Numbered from the stretch's first letter, positions 39,682 to 48,002 are shown. The stretch is 64,000 nt of DNA from an uncultured Eubacteriales bacterium (GCA_949292785.1 CASFBK010000004.1:1-64000); one strand, 5' to 3'. Numbers and translations are program-made. The notes: a model not told the origin generated them from the sequence alone.

Positions 39682-41037
39682 ATGATGAAGAAAAAGAAAA
39701 GGTGGATAAGTCTGTTGTTAGGTGCAGCATGTCTTTTTCAGATAAATGTATTACCGGTGCAGGCGGAGGAATATTGGCCGGAGGGACCGGAGGTTGTTGG
39801 AGAATCTGCTATTGTCATGGAAGCATCTACCGGAACAGTATTGTATGAGAAGAACTCCCACCAGGAATTATATCCGGCGAGTATTACCAAGATTATGACA
39901 GCGCTTTTGGCAATCGAAAACAGTAGCTTAGATGAAAATGTAACCTTTTCTGCAGATGCGGTTTATAAGACGGAAGGGTCCGGTATCTGGCGTGATGTGG
40001 ATGAAGTCATGACGATGGAACAGTGTCTGTATGCATTGATGTTAGAATCCGCCAATGAATGTGCCTATGCCATTGCAGAACATGTGGGCGGCGACTATGA
40101 TACCTTTATTCAGATGATGAATGATAAGGCGGCAGAGTTAGGATGTCACAATACTTATTTTAATAATCCTCATGGATTGCCGGATGAGACTCACCATACC
40201 TGTGCCTATGATATGGCATTAATTTCTCAGGCAGCATTAAAAAACGAGACCTTTCGTCTGATTACCAGTACAAAGAGATATACGATTCCACCCACAAATA
40301 AACACGAGGAACCAACATATCTAAGTAATCATCACAAAATGTTAAATCAATATGAAGGTGATGTACGATATCTCTATGATGGATGTATCGGAGGAAAAAC
40401 CGGCTACACCACGGCGGCAAATAATACTTTGGTCACCTTCGCAGAGCGGGATGGTATGACATTGATTTGTGTGGTAATGAATGAAAAAACACCCAATCAT
40501 TATGTGGATACCACCAATTTATTGAATTACTGTTTTGAGAACTTCCAGCTTTGGAATGTAGCGGAGAACGAGACGAATTATACGTCTGATGTAATGGAAA
40601 ATAAGATTTTTGCCAATGAAGAAGCATTCTTAGCTTTAGATAAAGAAGGATTTATTGTCCTGCCAAAGGCGGCAGCTTTTACAGATGCCGTATCGGAAGT
40701 ACAAGAGGATACTACGTCAAAAGATACTGTGGGCTCCATTCAATATACTTATGCAGGCAGGAACGTAGGAAAAGCGGATATTAAAATAACCGGAGCAAAA
40801 GTATCAGAGTTTCCATTCCAGGAGCAGAATGTAAAGGAAGAAAAGGTAGTAAAGGTTAATACCAAATATATTTTGATAGGAATTCTGGTAATCATATTGT
40901 TAGCCGGAATTGGATTTGGAATCTATCATTTTGCAGATAATTTTTATTTGATTCGCTATAAATTTAAGTCCAAAAAGCAAAAAGGATTGAAAGAGATTAA
41001 GCAGAGAAAGAGAAGACGTCGAAAAAGATGGTTTTAA
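39682..41037 (+). CDS. D-alanyl-D-alanine carboxypeptidase (DacF/PBP5-like)
   Basis: About 451 residues from the ATG at 39682, with AGGAAGG 8 bases upstream. A signal peptide (about 5-28) leads into a S11 serine peptidase with the three PBP motifs: SxxK in YPASITKIMTAL, SAN in MLESANECAYAI and KTG in GGKTGYTTAANNT. The C-terminal region has a PBP5-like domain, a membrane helix (about 395-420) and a basic tail, so the enzyme is anchored outside the membrane. It trims the terminal D-Ala from peptidoglycan pentapeptides. Confidence 0.95.
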   Translation: MMKKKKRWISLLLGAACLFQINVLPVQAEEYWPEGPEVVGESAIVMEASTGTVLYEKNSHQELYPASITKIMTALLAIENSSLDENVTFSADAVYKTEGSGIWRDVDEVMTMEQCLYALMLESANECAYAIAEHVGGDYDTFIQMMNDKAAELGCHNTYFNNPHGLPDETHHTCAYDMALISQAALKNETFRLITSTKRYTIPPTNKHEEPTYLSNHHKMLNQYEGDVRYLYDGCIGGKTGYTTAANNTLVTFAERDGMTLICVVMNEKTPNHYVDTTNLLNYCFENFQLWNVAENETNYTSDVMENKIFANEEAFLALDKEGFIVLPKAAAFTDAVSEVQEDTTSKDTVGSIQYTYAGRNVGKADIKITGAKVSEFPFQEQNVKEEKVVKVNTKYILIGILVIILLAGIGFGIYHFADNFYLIRYKFKSKKQKGLKEIKQRKRRRRKRWF

Positions 41038-41081
41038 CGTCTTTGGAAAGAAAAAAGACAAAAAATAGTGAAATATAAAAG

Positions 41082-41127
41082 AAAAAGAGACAATATGAGA
41101 AAGAAAGTATTGTCTCTTTTTCTTTTT
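41082..41127 (+). terminator. Terminator of the carboxypeptidase gene
   Basis: Perfect 14-bp arms (41082-41095 and 41108-41121) around a 12-base loop, ending in a T-rich tail (41117-41127). It may also serve the converging gene on the other strand. Confidence 0.85.
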
Positions 41128-41171
41128 TAAGACACCATAAAAAATGTCGTAAAATGTCAGAAAATTAAAAA

Positions 41172-41681
41172 TTATTGATTTATAATACTGTTAATTAAGA
41201 AAAGAAGCCTGGATTTATCTTCCGTATAAATGAGCACGCCATTGCAGGTTTTTACCATGGTAATATATTTATCCTTTAAAAGCTCCCAGCTGCTTAATCT
41301 GTGAATCAGATAGTCACAGCAGTCCACGGGAGCGTTTATAAAAACAGTTTCACAGTGTTCCATGGGATGAAGAGAGAATTCTCCCTGCTTTAAAAGATGC
41401 TTTAATTCTGCCTCCTGTGCAAGCTGTTCTTTCGTCTTATTAATAATGAAATATCCCTGTTCATCCTTTGGCATATCCATAGATTTTATGGCGCGCTGTA
41501 CTTGCTTCGTAAGACTGTCCGAAGCAGGGTAAAGAGATTCAAAATAACTCATAAAGTCCGAAGCCTGACGAAAGTGTGCATTGGTTCCTTTTTCTAATAC
41601 CTCTGTCATTAGGATACGGCGTATTATATTTTCACAGGTTTCCCTGGAAGGATTTCGTTTTAATTTGGTTCTATCGTCCAT
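41172..41681 (-). CDS. ArgR-like two-domain protein, function uncertain
   Basis: 169 residues from the ATG at 41681, set by GGAGG 5 bases upstream. The frame stays open for another 150 codons, but that part overlaps the divergent gene and its promoter and is rejected. Residues about 45-80 (SLTKQVQRAIKSMDMPKDEQGYFIIN) recall the winged helix of the arginine repressor, and the C-terminal VFINAPVDCCDYLIHRL...VKTCNGVLIYTEDKSRLLFLINSI recalls its oligomerisation domain. The match is by eye and distant; it could be an unrelated regulator. It is divergent from an AbiE-like pair. Confidence 0.6.
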   Translation of the reverse strand: MDDRTKLKRNPSRETCENIIRRILMTEVLEKGTNAHFRQASDFMSYFESLYPASDSLTKQVQRAIKSMDMPKDEQGYFIINKTKEQLAQEAELKHLLKQGEFSLHPMEHCETVFINAPVDCCDYLIHRLSSWELLKDKYITMVKTCNGVLIYTEDKSRLLFLINSIINQ

Positions 41682-41743
41682 ATATACCTCCATTTCCCTT
41701 TGATTATAAGTCATAAAAAGGAGGTTTTCAAGAAAAAGCGGAA

Positions 41744-41772
41744 TTGACAGAAAAGAAGCGGGATAATATAAT
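41744..41772 (+). promoter_or_regulatory. Consensus promoter of the AbiE-like pair
   Basis: A perfect TTGACA (41744-41749), 17-base spacer and perfect TATAAT (41767-41772). Because it lies inside the open frame, it rules out the earlier start codons of the gene and places translation at 41810. Confidence 0.85.
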
Positions 41773-41809
41773 GAAGTTACCACATAAAGAAGAATGGAGC
41801 GGAAAAAAT

Positions 41810-42433
41810 ATGGGAGAAGGAAAGCAAGAAAAAAAGACCGCATTAATCGAAAACATTCAGGCGGAAATGGAGCGGAACGGGGGATTATTAAGGACCTCTC
41901 AGCTTTATGAACTTCATATGGATTATCGAAAAATACAACAATTCGTAGAAGAGGGGATTTTAGAACGGGTAAAAAACGGCTGTTATGGAATGGGGTTTTC
42001 CAACTTGCCGGAGGAAGAGCGGGTAGCAGAATTATTTTCTGATGGTGTGTTGTGCATGGAAAGCGCTCTTTTTTATCAGGGATATATTTCCGTACGTCCT
42101 GCCTGCTGGCACATTGCCGTGGACAAAAATACATCAAAATCCCGTTTTAAAATGGAATATCCATTGGTGCAGCCTTATTATGCAGAACCGGAAGTTCTTA
42201 AGCTGGGTGTGGAAAAAACTACTGTGGGAAGCAAGGAGATGTGGATATATAATAAGGAACGAATGATTTGCGATTGCCTGAAGTTTGAAGAGAAATTGGA
42301 ACGCAGCGTGATGCAGCAGGCGCTTTTGATGTATTTGCGGGAACCGGAGAAGGACATCCAACGGTTAATGGAATATGCCAGAGAACGGAAGGTTACACAG
42401 AAGGTGCAAAATAGAATTGGAGTGTGGCTGTAG
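41810..42433 (+). CDS. AbiEi-like antitoxin/regulator
   Basis: 207 residues from the ATG at 41810. The N-terminal winged helix (ENIQAEMERNGGLLRTSQLYELHMDYRKIQQFVEEGILERVKNGCYG) is the AbiEi_4 antitoxin domain, and the C-terminal part (ALFYQGYISVRP...VYNKERMICDCLKFEEKL-like, MQQALLMYLREP) follows the AbiEi C-terminal pattern. In type IV toxin-antitoxin systems AbiEi represses its operon and opposes the AbiEii nucleotidyltransferase. The next gene overlaps or abuts the stop codon, as in AbiE operons, but lacks the toxin motifs. Confidence 0.75.
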   Translation: MGEGKQEKKTALIENIQAEMERNGGLLRTSQLYELHMDYRKIQQFVEEGILERVKNGCYGMGFSNLPEEERVAELFSDGVLCMESALFYQGYISVRPACWHIAVDKNTSKSRFKMEYPLVQPYYAEPEVLKLGVEKTTVGSKEMWIYNKERMICDCLKFEEKLERSVMQQALLMYLREPEKDIQRLMEYARERKVTQKVQNRIGVWL

Positions 42434-43194
42434 TGAAGGAACAGATGAAGGTTCTCATGAAACAGGTTCGCTATTTGGTGTTAGAACGAATTCTGGAATC
42501 GGGTTACAAGGAAAAATTGTGGATGAAAAAAAGGCTGGAGGAAGAAAGTGCAGAATCCGGATTAATTTTTTATCCTGCAAAAGATAATCAGCAGGAAATG
42601 TTAGAACAGCTGCGGGATTTATTTCAGAAAGAACGACGGGAAGGAAACGACCAGCCATTTTCCGTGGAAACAAAGAATCGGATTGTTTTAGAAATTGAAA
42701 TAGAGAAATATCGAATTCCTTTTTTTATAGCGGTGGAGCCTTATCGGGAAGCAGCCTTATATCCGGTGGAAGAAGCCTTGGGGGAAATGAAATACTATCG
42801 TTTTCCTACAGAGGAGTATCTGGCACATGGATTTTATGAGATTTTCGATAAGCTGGAACTTTTGAATGATTTGTTCTGGTATAAAGAAATATATGATATC
42901 CTACGGACAGAGACGATAGATGGAAGAAGAGTTCGGGATTGTCTTGGAAAGCTTTTGGAAACAAAGAAGATTCCATCCTTTGAGAAACGTCTGGATACGA
43001 TAAAAAGTTATGAGAATTATGGATATATGAAGAAAAAGTGGAAGAGCGAGAAAAAACGTCAAAATCAGGATTTTCCGGAATGGAAGGAAGTGATTGCTCT
43101 TCTTGTTACTTTTATTTCTCCAATTTTCCATGCAATTATTGAGGATGAAATCTTCTTTGAAGACTGGATGCCCCAGTTGGGCAGATATTTATAG
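42433..43194 (+). CDS. AbiEii-position protein lacking nucleotidyltransferase motifs
   Basis: About 253 residues; a GTG at 42433 overlaps the upstream stop (TAGTG). A GTG at 42424 or an ATG at 42445 with AAGGA before it are alternatives. The position and helical C-terminal half (YLAHGFYEIFDKLELLNDLFWYKEIYDILR) resemble AbiEii toxins, but the GG-x-L-S and D-x-D motifs of the nucleotidyltransferase active site are not visible. It may be a divergent or decayed toxin, or a housekeeping-like partner of unknown function. Its end overlaps the converging spmB gene by 6 bases. Confidence 0.6.
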   Translation: MKEQMKVLMKQVRYLVLERILESGYKEKLWMKKRLEEESAESGLIFYPAKDNQQEMLEQLRDLFQKERREGNDQPFSVETKNRIVLEIEIEKYRIPFFIAVEPYREAALYPVEEALGEMKYYRFPTEEYLAHGFYEIFDKLELLNDLFWYKEIYDILRTETIDGRRVRDCLGKLLETKKIPSFEKRLDTIKSYENYGYMKKKWKSEKKRQNQDFPEWKEVIALLVTFISPIFHAIIEDEIFFEDWMPQLGRYL

Positions 43195-43713
43195 AAATCC
43201 TGCAAGAATTACACTTGCAATGGTTCCTATCAAAGTAGTAAACAGGGCGCCGGTAAGGGTATAACGGGTTTTTTGTACCTTTGCGCTCATAAAGTAAACA
43301 CTCATTGTATAGAAAATAGTCTCTGTGCAGCTCATCATAATAGAGGTAATGGTACCGTAATAGGAATCCGGTCCATATTGTTTAAAAATATCCAGGACCA
43401 GACCTGTGGCTGCGGAAGAAGAAAACATTTTTACAATGGTAACAGGAACCAGTGCTGCAGGAAAATGCAGCGGTTCTGTAAATGTACCAATCAGTGAAGC
43501 AAGGAAGTCCAGAAAACCGGATGCTCGTAGAATCCCGACTCCAATCATAAGTCCAATCAGAGTGGGCATAATTCCAATGACAGTTTCAAAACCATCCTTT
43601 GCGCCTTTGATAAAGTCATCATAAATATTGTGCTTTGTGATAAGACCATATCCTACAATAGAAAAAATTAATAACGGAATAATTGCATCGGAAAGAAAAA
43701 GGAGGAAGTTCAT
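43189..43713 (-). CDS. spmB: Spore maturation protein B
   Basis: 174 residues, polytopic, with the nucleoside-recognition (Gate) domain: YDDFIKGAKDGFETVIGIMPTLIGLMIGVGILRASGFLDFL and MMSCTETIFYTMSVYF. SpmA and SpmB affect spore-core dehydration and cortex in Bacillus. It overlaps spmA by 4 bases. Confidence 0.94.
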   Translation of the reverse strand: MNFLLFLSDAIIPLLIFSIVGYGLITKHNIYDDFIKGAKDGFETVIGIMPTLIGLMIGVGILRASGFLDFLASLIGTFTEPLHFPAALVPVTIVKMFSSSAATGLVLDIFKQYGPDSYYGTITSIMMSCTETIFYTMSVYFMSAKVQKTRYTLTGALFTTLIGTIASVILAGFL

Positions 43714-44309
43714 TTGAAATGACCTCCTTTTTTCTCTGGCAAAGCACTCATGACCTTAGCAAACACGATTCCGGCAAAGGTGGAAACCAGCGTTGCGATG
43801 ATGGCAGGACCCACAATCCGGGTGGGATTGGCAGAACCATACTGACTGCGATAGGCAATCATATTTACCGGAATCAGCTGCAGGGAAGAAATGTTAATAA
43901 TAAGAAAGGTGCACATATCCCTGCTAGCTGTTTTGCTGTGATGATTCAGTTTTCCCAGTTCTTCCATTGCTTTTAATCCTGCCGGAGTGGCAGCCCATCC
44001 AAGACCAAAAATGTTGGCAATCATATTGGTGGAAATATATTCATTTGCTTTATGCCCTTTTGGAATTCCGGGAAACATAAAGCGCAGGAATGGGTCCAGC
44101 TTTTTGGCGGCACCGGAAATAATACCGGAATTTTCTGCAATCCGCATGAGTCCCACCCAGAAAGACATAACTCCTACCATAGTAATACATAAGGTAACGG
44201 CTTCTCTGGCAGAATCCAAAGCTGCATCCGTAACGGCAGGAAGATTTCCGGTAAGTGCCGCATATATAATACCAATTAAAATCATAAAGCCCCATAAGTA
44301 ATTAAGCAT
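43710..44309 (-). CDS. spmA: Spore maturation protein A
   Basis: 199 residues with a Gate domain (AREAVTLCITMVGVMSFWVGLMRIAENSGI) and the conserved ANIFGLGWAATPAGLKAMEELG. CCGGAG lies 7 bases before the ATG. First gene of the spmAB pair; its presence indicates a spore-forming lineage. Confidence 0.95.
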   Translation of the reverse strand: MLNYLWGFMILIGIIYAALTGNLPAVTDAALDSAREAVTLCITMVGVMSFWVGLMRIAENSGIISGAAKKLDPFLRFMFPGIPKGHKANEYISTNMIANIFGLGWAATPAGLKAMEELGKLNHHSKTASRDMCTFLIINISSLQLIPVNMIAYRSQYGSANPTRIVGPAIIATLVSTFAGIVFAKVMSALPEKKGGHFK

Positions 44310-44373
44310 CGTGTACTCCGGAATATGTAGTTGTTTTATTATATGCAGTTTTTGAAAAATGTGCTTATTTTCT

Positions 44374-44402
44374 TTGAGTTTTCCAAATCAGTAGTGTATA
44401 AT
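44374..44402 (+). promoter_or_regulatory. Promoter of the MarR-family gene
   Basis: TTGAGT (44374-44379), 17-base spacer and TATAAT (44397-44402), 32 bases before the TTG start codon. Confidence 0.75.
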
Positions 44403-44433
44403 AAAAGTAATTTAGCAGGCAGGAGGTATTCTT

Positions 44434-44874
44434 TTGAACAGTTATAATACCATAAACGAGGTATTGGTAAAATTATTTAATGAAATTATGGATATAGAAG
44501 AGAAAGCAATCATTACGGAAGAGTTTAAGGATATATCGAATAATGATATGCATATCATAGAAGCCATTGGAAAAGAAGAACCCAAGAATATGTCTGCCAT
44601 AGCAAAGTCATTGTCTGTAACAGTTGGAACATTAACGATAGCTATAAATAACTTAGTGAAAAAGGGATATGTGAATCGTGTCCGTAGTGAAGAAGATCGG
44701 CGTGTGGTATTAATCTCTCTGTCGGCGAAGGGAGAGAGAGCGTTTGATCATCACGAGAAGTTTCATGAGGAAATGGTAGAGGCAACATTAAAGGATTTAA
44801 ACGAAGCGGAAACAGAGGTTCTAGTAAGAGCGTTGAGGAACTTAAGTACATTCTTTAAGGAATATGGGAAGTAA
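44434..44874 (+). CDS. MarR-family transcriptional regulator
   Basis: 146 residues starting with TTG, supported by AGGAGG 7 bases upstream. The winged helix MSAIAKSLSVTVGTLTIAINNLVKKGYVNRVRSEEDRRVVLISLSAKGE is diagnostic. It resembles the FabT group that controls fatty-acid genes in Clostridia, but no fab gene is next to it; a FlxA-like gene follows by 14 bases. The target is unknown. Confidence 0.9.
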   Translation: MNSYNTINEVLVKLFNEIMDIEEKAIITEEFKDISNNDMHIIEAIGKEEPKNMSAIAKSLSVTVGTLTIAINNLVKKGYVNRVRSEEDRRVVLISLSAKGERAFDHHEKFHEEMVEATLKDLNEAETEVLVRALRNLSTFFKEYGK

Positions 44875-44888
44875 TAGGAGGGAGCCGG

Positions 44889-45629
44889 ATGAAGATTAAT
44901 GAATCCAACCGAGTAAATGTGCGGACAGAAAGAGCGGGAATGGTTCAGGAAGTGGACTCTGAGAGCAAAGAATTTCAAAATCAGATTGCCAGTGCGCAGA
45001 ATCAGTTGAAGGAATTGACTGCTAACAATGAACTGAGTGCAGAAGAAAAGGCAAAGAAGCGACAGGAGATTCAGAAACAGATTACTGAATTGAACAATCA
45101 GCTTAGACAGCATCAGATGGAACTGCGCAGAGAGCAGCAGGAGAAAGAAGAAAACGGAGAGAAGATGTCTTTCGGGGAACAGAGTGAGAGCTCACAGGAA
45201 GAACCTCTGACGACAGGAATGTCACAGACAGGCATGAAGGCGATTATTTCTGCAGGTTCAGCTATCAGTCGTGCAAAAGCGCAGGGGAATGTCTCTATGG
45301 GAATAGAGAGTAGAGCGCGTGTGCTTCAAAGTGAGATTAAGCAGGATGCAGAACACGGTAAGGATACGAAAGTAAAGCAGAAAGAGCTTGAGAAGCTTGA
45401 AAATAAGGCAATACAGGCACAGGGAGCAAAAATGGAGATTCTTACAGGCGCCGTTCGTGAGATTCGAAAGGCAGCAGAGAAAGAAATTCAGCCGGATAAG
45501 AAATCAGGGATGGGGAAAAAGAGCAGTCCTGATGATAAGGCAGCTGTTGTTCCAAATTTTGCCGCAAAGAAAAAAACAGATGCTTATATAACAGGAAAAA
45601 TGTTTTCAAATGTAGAGTTTCATTTTTGA
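44889..45629 (+). CDS. FlxA-like coiled-coil protein
   Basis: 246 residues, hydrophilic. Residues about 25-90 (FQNQIASAQNQLKELTANNELSAEEKAKKRQEIQKQITELNNQL) match the FlxA-like pattern of two helices joined by a NELSAEEK-type turn. No signal peptide or membrane segment. Function unknown; GGAGGGAG precedes the ATG. Confidence 0.75.
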   Translation: MKINESNRVNVRTERAGMVQEVDSESKEFQNQIASAQNQLKELTANNELSAEEKAKKRQEIQKQITELNNQLRQHQMELRREQQEKEENGEKMSFGEQSESSQEEPLTTGMSQTGMKAIISAGSAISRAKAQGNVSMGIESRARVLQSEIKQDAEHGKDTKVKQKELEKLENKAIQAQGAKMEILTGAVREIRKAAEKEIQPDKKSGMGKKSSPDDKAAVVPNFAAKKKTDAYITGKMFSNVEFHF

Positions 45630-45702
45630 GATATCATGAAAAGTTTTATGAGGAAAATGATAGAGGAATGAATGATAAATAAGCAGGAGATATAATAGGT
45701 AT

Positions 45703-46407
45703 ATGAATGGAATGGTACATATTGCATTATGTGATGATGAAGAATGTATACATGATATTGTTGGGGAGATGATAAAAGAATACAGTAAGGAGAAAGGGTG
45801 CGAAATTAAAGTAACGCATTTTTTTTCAGCAAAAGAGCTTTTGGAATCAAAAGAGGAAATTCAAATTTTGTTATTGGATATAGACATGCCTCAAATGGAT
45901 GGTATAGAAGCAGCAACACACTTATTAGAAAATGGACGAATATGTAAGATTATAATGCTTACAGGAAAAAAAGAGAGATTTAAAGAAGCATTTAAAATTG
46001 GTGCATATCGATTTGTAACAAAGCCGGTGGATTCATATGAATTAATGGATGCACTTGAAGATACAAGAAGAAATTTGATAGGATATGATAAAGTACAATT
46101 GAAATATGGAAACATATCATGCTGGATTTTTCAATATACCATTGATTATATAGAAGCATGTGGAGATTATGTAAAGATTTATGCAGGAGAAAAAAAATTT
46201 GAAAGTGATAAAACATTAAAAAGCTGGAAAGAACAGTTGGATAGCCGTCTTTTTATAGAATGTCATAAGAGCTATATTGTAAATTTAAATAGTATAAAAT
46301 ATGTAAAAAATAATGTACTGCTTCTTGAAAACGGAAAGGAGATTCCGATTGCAAGACGTCGAAAAAATGAGGTAATACAGGCATTTGTAGAATATGACAC
46401 AAAGTAA
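45703..46407 (+). CDS. LytTR-family response regulator (AgrA-like)
   Basis: 234 residues. Receiver domain (residues 4-125): ALCDDEE acidic pair, phospho-acceptor Asp in LLLDIDMPQMDG (about 60), conserved Thr in IMLTG and Lys in VTKPVD. LytTR DNA-binding domain (about 140-230): IDYIEACGDYVKIYAGEKKF, FIECHKSYIVNLNSIKYV, IPIARRRKNEVIQAF. LytTR proteins bind pairs of 9-11 base repeats about two helical turns apart; such a pair lies at 47704-47734 in front of the Cys-rich peptide genes. It is cotranscribed with the kinase that follows. Confidence 0.95.
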   Translation: MNGMVHIALCDDEECIHDIVGEMIKEYSKEKGCEIKVTHFFSAKELLESKEEIQILLLDIDMPQMDGIEAATHLLENGRICKIIMLTGKKERFKEAFKIGAYRFVTKPVDSYELMDALEDTRRNLIGYDKVQLKYGNISCWIFQYTIDYIEACGDYVKIYAGEKKFESDKTLKSWKEQLDSRLFIECHKSYIVNLNSIKYVKNNVLLLENGKEIPIARRRKNEVIQAFVEYDTK

Positions 46408-46418
46408 TAGGTGAGGGA

Positions 46419-47702
46419 ATGAGTCAAGTAATATATTTTTGGGTTATAGTAATATTGATTATAGAATATTTTTCTTTTTTTTATATAATATTCCGAAAGG
46501 CACTGCGAACATATTCTTGGAAAAGAATAGTTTATGGTGGAATCATTACATTAACTTTGTTATGCGCCAGTCTGCGAGAATGGAATATAACATTGCTTCT
46601 TTTATTTGGACTGTTTATTTCAATTTTTGTAGTATATTTGCTGTTTGAAGTTTCAGTAAAAGAGACAATAAAATTGTACTTGGTTGCATTTCCGGCTCTT
46701 TCTATATTGGAATCCATAGTTGAGTATTTTTTCAAAATGGTTTTAGATTTTGGGAAAATAGAAAGAATAATAGCATATATGATATCTATAGTTCTGGGAT
46801 TATGGTTATACTATTTTATTTTAGGAAGAAAATTAGAGAGAGAAGCATTTCAAATGTCAGGGTGGCTTTGGTTAATTATCTCCATAGTCATGTTTTTGCT
46901 TGTAGGAATGATTTCTTATTTTACATATGTATTAATGGAGGTAGTAGGTACTCCCCAAAAAAATATGGGACTGTTATTGTTGACAGCGGGTGGATTTGCA
47001 ATTTTTATTTTAATGTATGTTATGCTTTATTATTTCAATACTAAGCAAAAGTATCAATTGCAAAGCGATATGTTGGAACAATATAACGAGCAGCAGAGAA
47101 AGTATTTTGAAGAATTATTGCAAAAGGAACAATCTACGAGACAATTTCGACACGATATTACATCTGATTTATTACAAATACAGAATTTTTATAGAAAAAA
47201 TAAATACAAAGAGGCAAAACAATATATAGACGAAATGTTAAAAGAAATCAGCACAATCAATAAGAAAGGATATAATGTAGGGAATGAAATCATAAATACA
47301 ATATTAAACAGTTATTTTGCTCCAATTGAAACAGTAAGCAATATTAAGGTAAAAGGATTTATTGATAATGAAATAAAAGTTTCACAACGAGATTTATGTG
47401 TAGTGGTTTCAAATTTGGTAAAGAATGCTGTAGAAGCAGTAGAACAATGTTCAAAAGAATTAAAAATGATTACATTTGAAGCAAATCAAGGTAAGCAGTT
47501 TTTGTATATAAAAGTAAAAAACACGATAGGAGATAAAAATGTTCTTATAGAAAATAATTATCCTGTCACAGACAAGGGGAATAAAAAAATACATGGATTT
47601 GGTATAAAAAATGTGATGATGGTAGCGGAGAAATATAATGGATGTTACAAATACAGAATAGAAGAAGGATATTATATAGCAGAGGTATATTTGCAAATAT
47701 AA
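46419..47702 (+). CDS. GHKL sensor histidine kinase (AgrC-like)
   Basis: 427 residues. Six to seven hydrophobic N-terminal helices (about 5-210) form a peptide-receptor-like sensor; the phospho-acceptor His sits in RQFRHDITSDLLQIQ (about 245). The GHKL ATPase shows CVVVSNLVKNAVEAVEQ (N box) and IHGFGIKNVMMVAEKYNG (G box). This layout is that of AgrC, ComD and related receptors for secreted peptides. It begins 11 bases after the regulator gene. The ligand is not known; the small peptides downstream are candidates. Confidence 0.93.
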   Translation: MSQVIYFWVIVILIIEYFSFFYIIFRKALRTYSWKRIVYGGIITLTLLCASLREWNITLLLLFGLFISIFVVYLLFEVSVKETIKLYLVAFPALSILESIVEYFFKMVLDFGKIERIIAYMISIVLGLWLYYFILGRKLEREAFQMSGWLWLIISIVMFLLVGMISYFTYVLMEVVGTPQKNMGLLLLTAGGFAIFILMYVMLYYFNTKQKYQLQSDMLEQYNEQQRKYFEELLQKEQSTRQFRHDITSDLLQIQNFYRKNKYKEAKQYIDEMLKEISTINKKGYNVGNEIINTILNSYFAPIETVSNIKVKGFIDNEIKVSQRDLCVVVSNLVKNAVEAVEQCSKELKMITFEANQGKQFLYIKVKNTIGDKNVLIENNYPVTDKGNKKIHGFGIKNVMMVAEKYNGCYKYRIEEGYYIAEVYLQI

Positions 47703-47703
47703 G

Positions 47704-47734
47704 ACCGTTTGTCGATTTTTTAAACCGTTTGTCG
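47704..47734 (+). promoter_or_regulatory. Pair of direct repeats, probable LytTR regulator binding site
   Basis: The 11-base sequence ACCGTTTGTCG occurs at 47704-47714 and 47724-47734, so the starts are 20 bases apart (two helical turns). This is the geometry of LytTR sites. A -10-like TAGAAT lies at 47761-47766 with no good -35 box, as expected for an activator-dependent promoter. It sits right after the kinase gene and before the first peptide gene. Confidence 0.75.
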
Positions 47735-47764
47735 GAAAAGTATTGAAAGTAAAAAACAGGTAGA

Positions 47765-47801
47765 ATAGACTGAAAACATAGAGTTTTTAGTCTATTTTTT
47801 T
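47765..47801 (+). terminator. Terminator hairpin overlapping the peptide-cluster promoter
   Basis: ATAGACT (47765-47771) pairs with AGTCTAT (about 47789-47795), with further AAAAC/GTTTT pairing inside, followed by a run of T residues. The left arm overlaps the -10 box and predicted start site, so it can end transcripts coming through from the kinase gene but would not be complete in transcripts started here. Confidence 0.65.
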
Positions 47802-47814
47802 GGAGGAAATGATA

Positions 47815-47868
47815 ATGGTATGTTTATCTGTTTTAGGAGATTTTTGGAAATGGTTTTTTGGTAATTAA
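47815..47868 (+). CDS. 17-residue hydrophobic peptide (candidate signal or leader peptide)
   Basis: An ATG with GGAGG 8 bases upstream opens a 17-codon frame giving MVCLSVLGDFWKWFFGN. It is aromatic and hydrophobic, unlike the Cys-rich peptides that follow, and is the first frame after the LytTR-type sites. It could be an unmodified peptide signal for the AgrC-like kinase or a small toxin-like peptide. No AgrB-type processing protease is seen nearby. Expression is inferred from the ribosome binding site only. Confidence 0.6.
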   Translation: MVCLSVLGDFWKWFFGN

Positions 47869-47909
47869 GGAATTATAAGTTTAGTTTTGACAGGGAAGGA
47901 GAAATGTAA

Positions 47910-48002
47910 ATGTCATATGTAAGAAATCCGGAAAAAGTATATGTATATGGGGTATGTTATAGTTGTCCTTGCAATAAAAATTGTGTAAATAATCAATTAT
48001 AA
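47910..48002 (+). CDS. Cys-rich RiPP precursor peptide 1
   Basis: 30 residues, with GGAAGGAG upstream of the ATG. It shares the family register: Pro at 7 and the first Cys at 16. Cysteines at 16, 19, 21 and 25 follow the pattern C-x2-C-x-C-x3-C (CYSCPCNKNC), shared with peptides 2 and 8. The leader is the most divergent of the nine (MSYVRNP start, no Glu at 12), so it may be a variant substrate. Confidence 0.8.
   Translation: MSYVRNPEKVYVYGVCYSCPCNKNCVNNQL

Noticed and set aside
41682..42137. N-terminal extension of the ArgR-like gene by about 150 codons
   Set aside because: The extension runs antisense through a consensus promoter and the start of the AbiEi-like gene, and a clear GGAGG/ATG start exists at 41681.
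47815..47868. AgrD-type precursor
   Set aside because: Too short, lacks the amphipathic leader and charged tail of AgrD, and no AgrB is encoded nearby; kept only as a candidate peptide.
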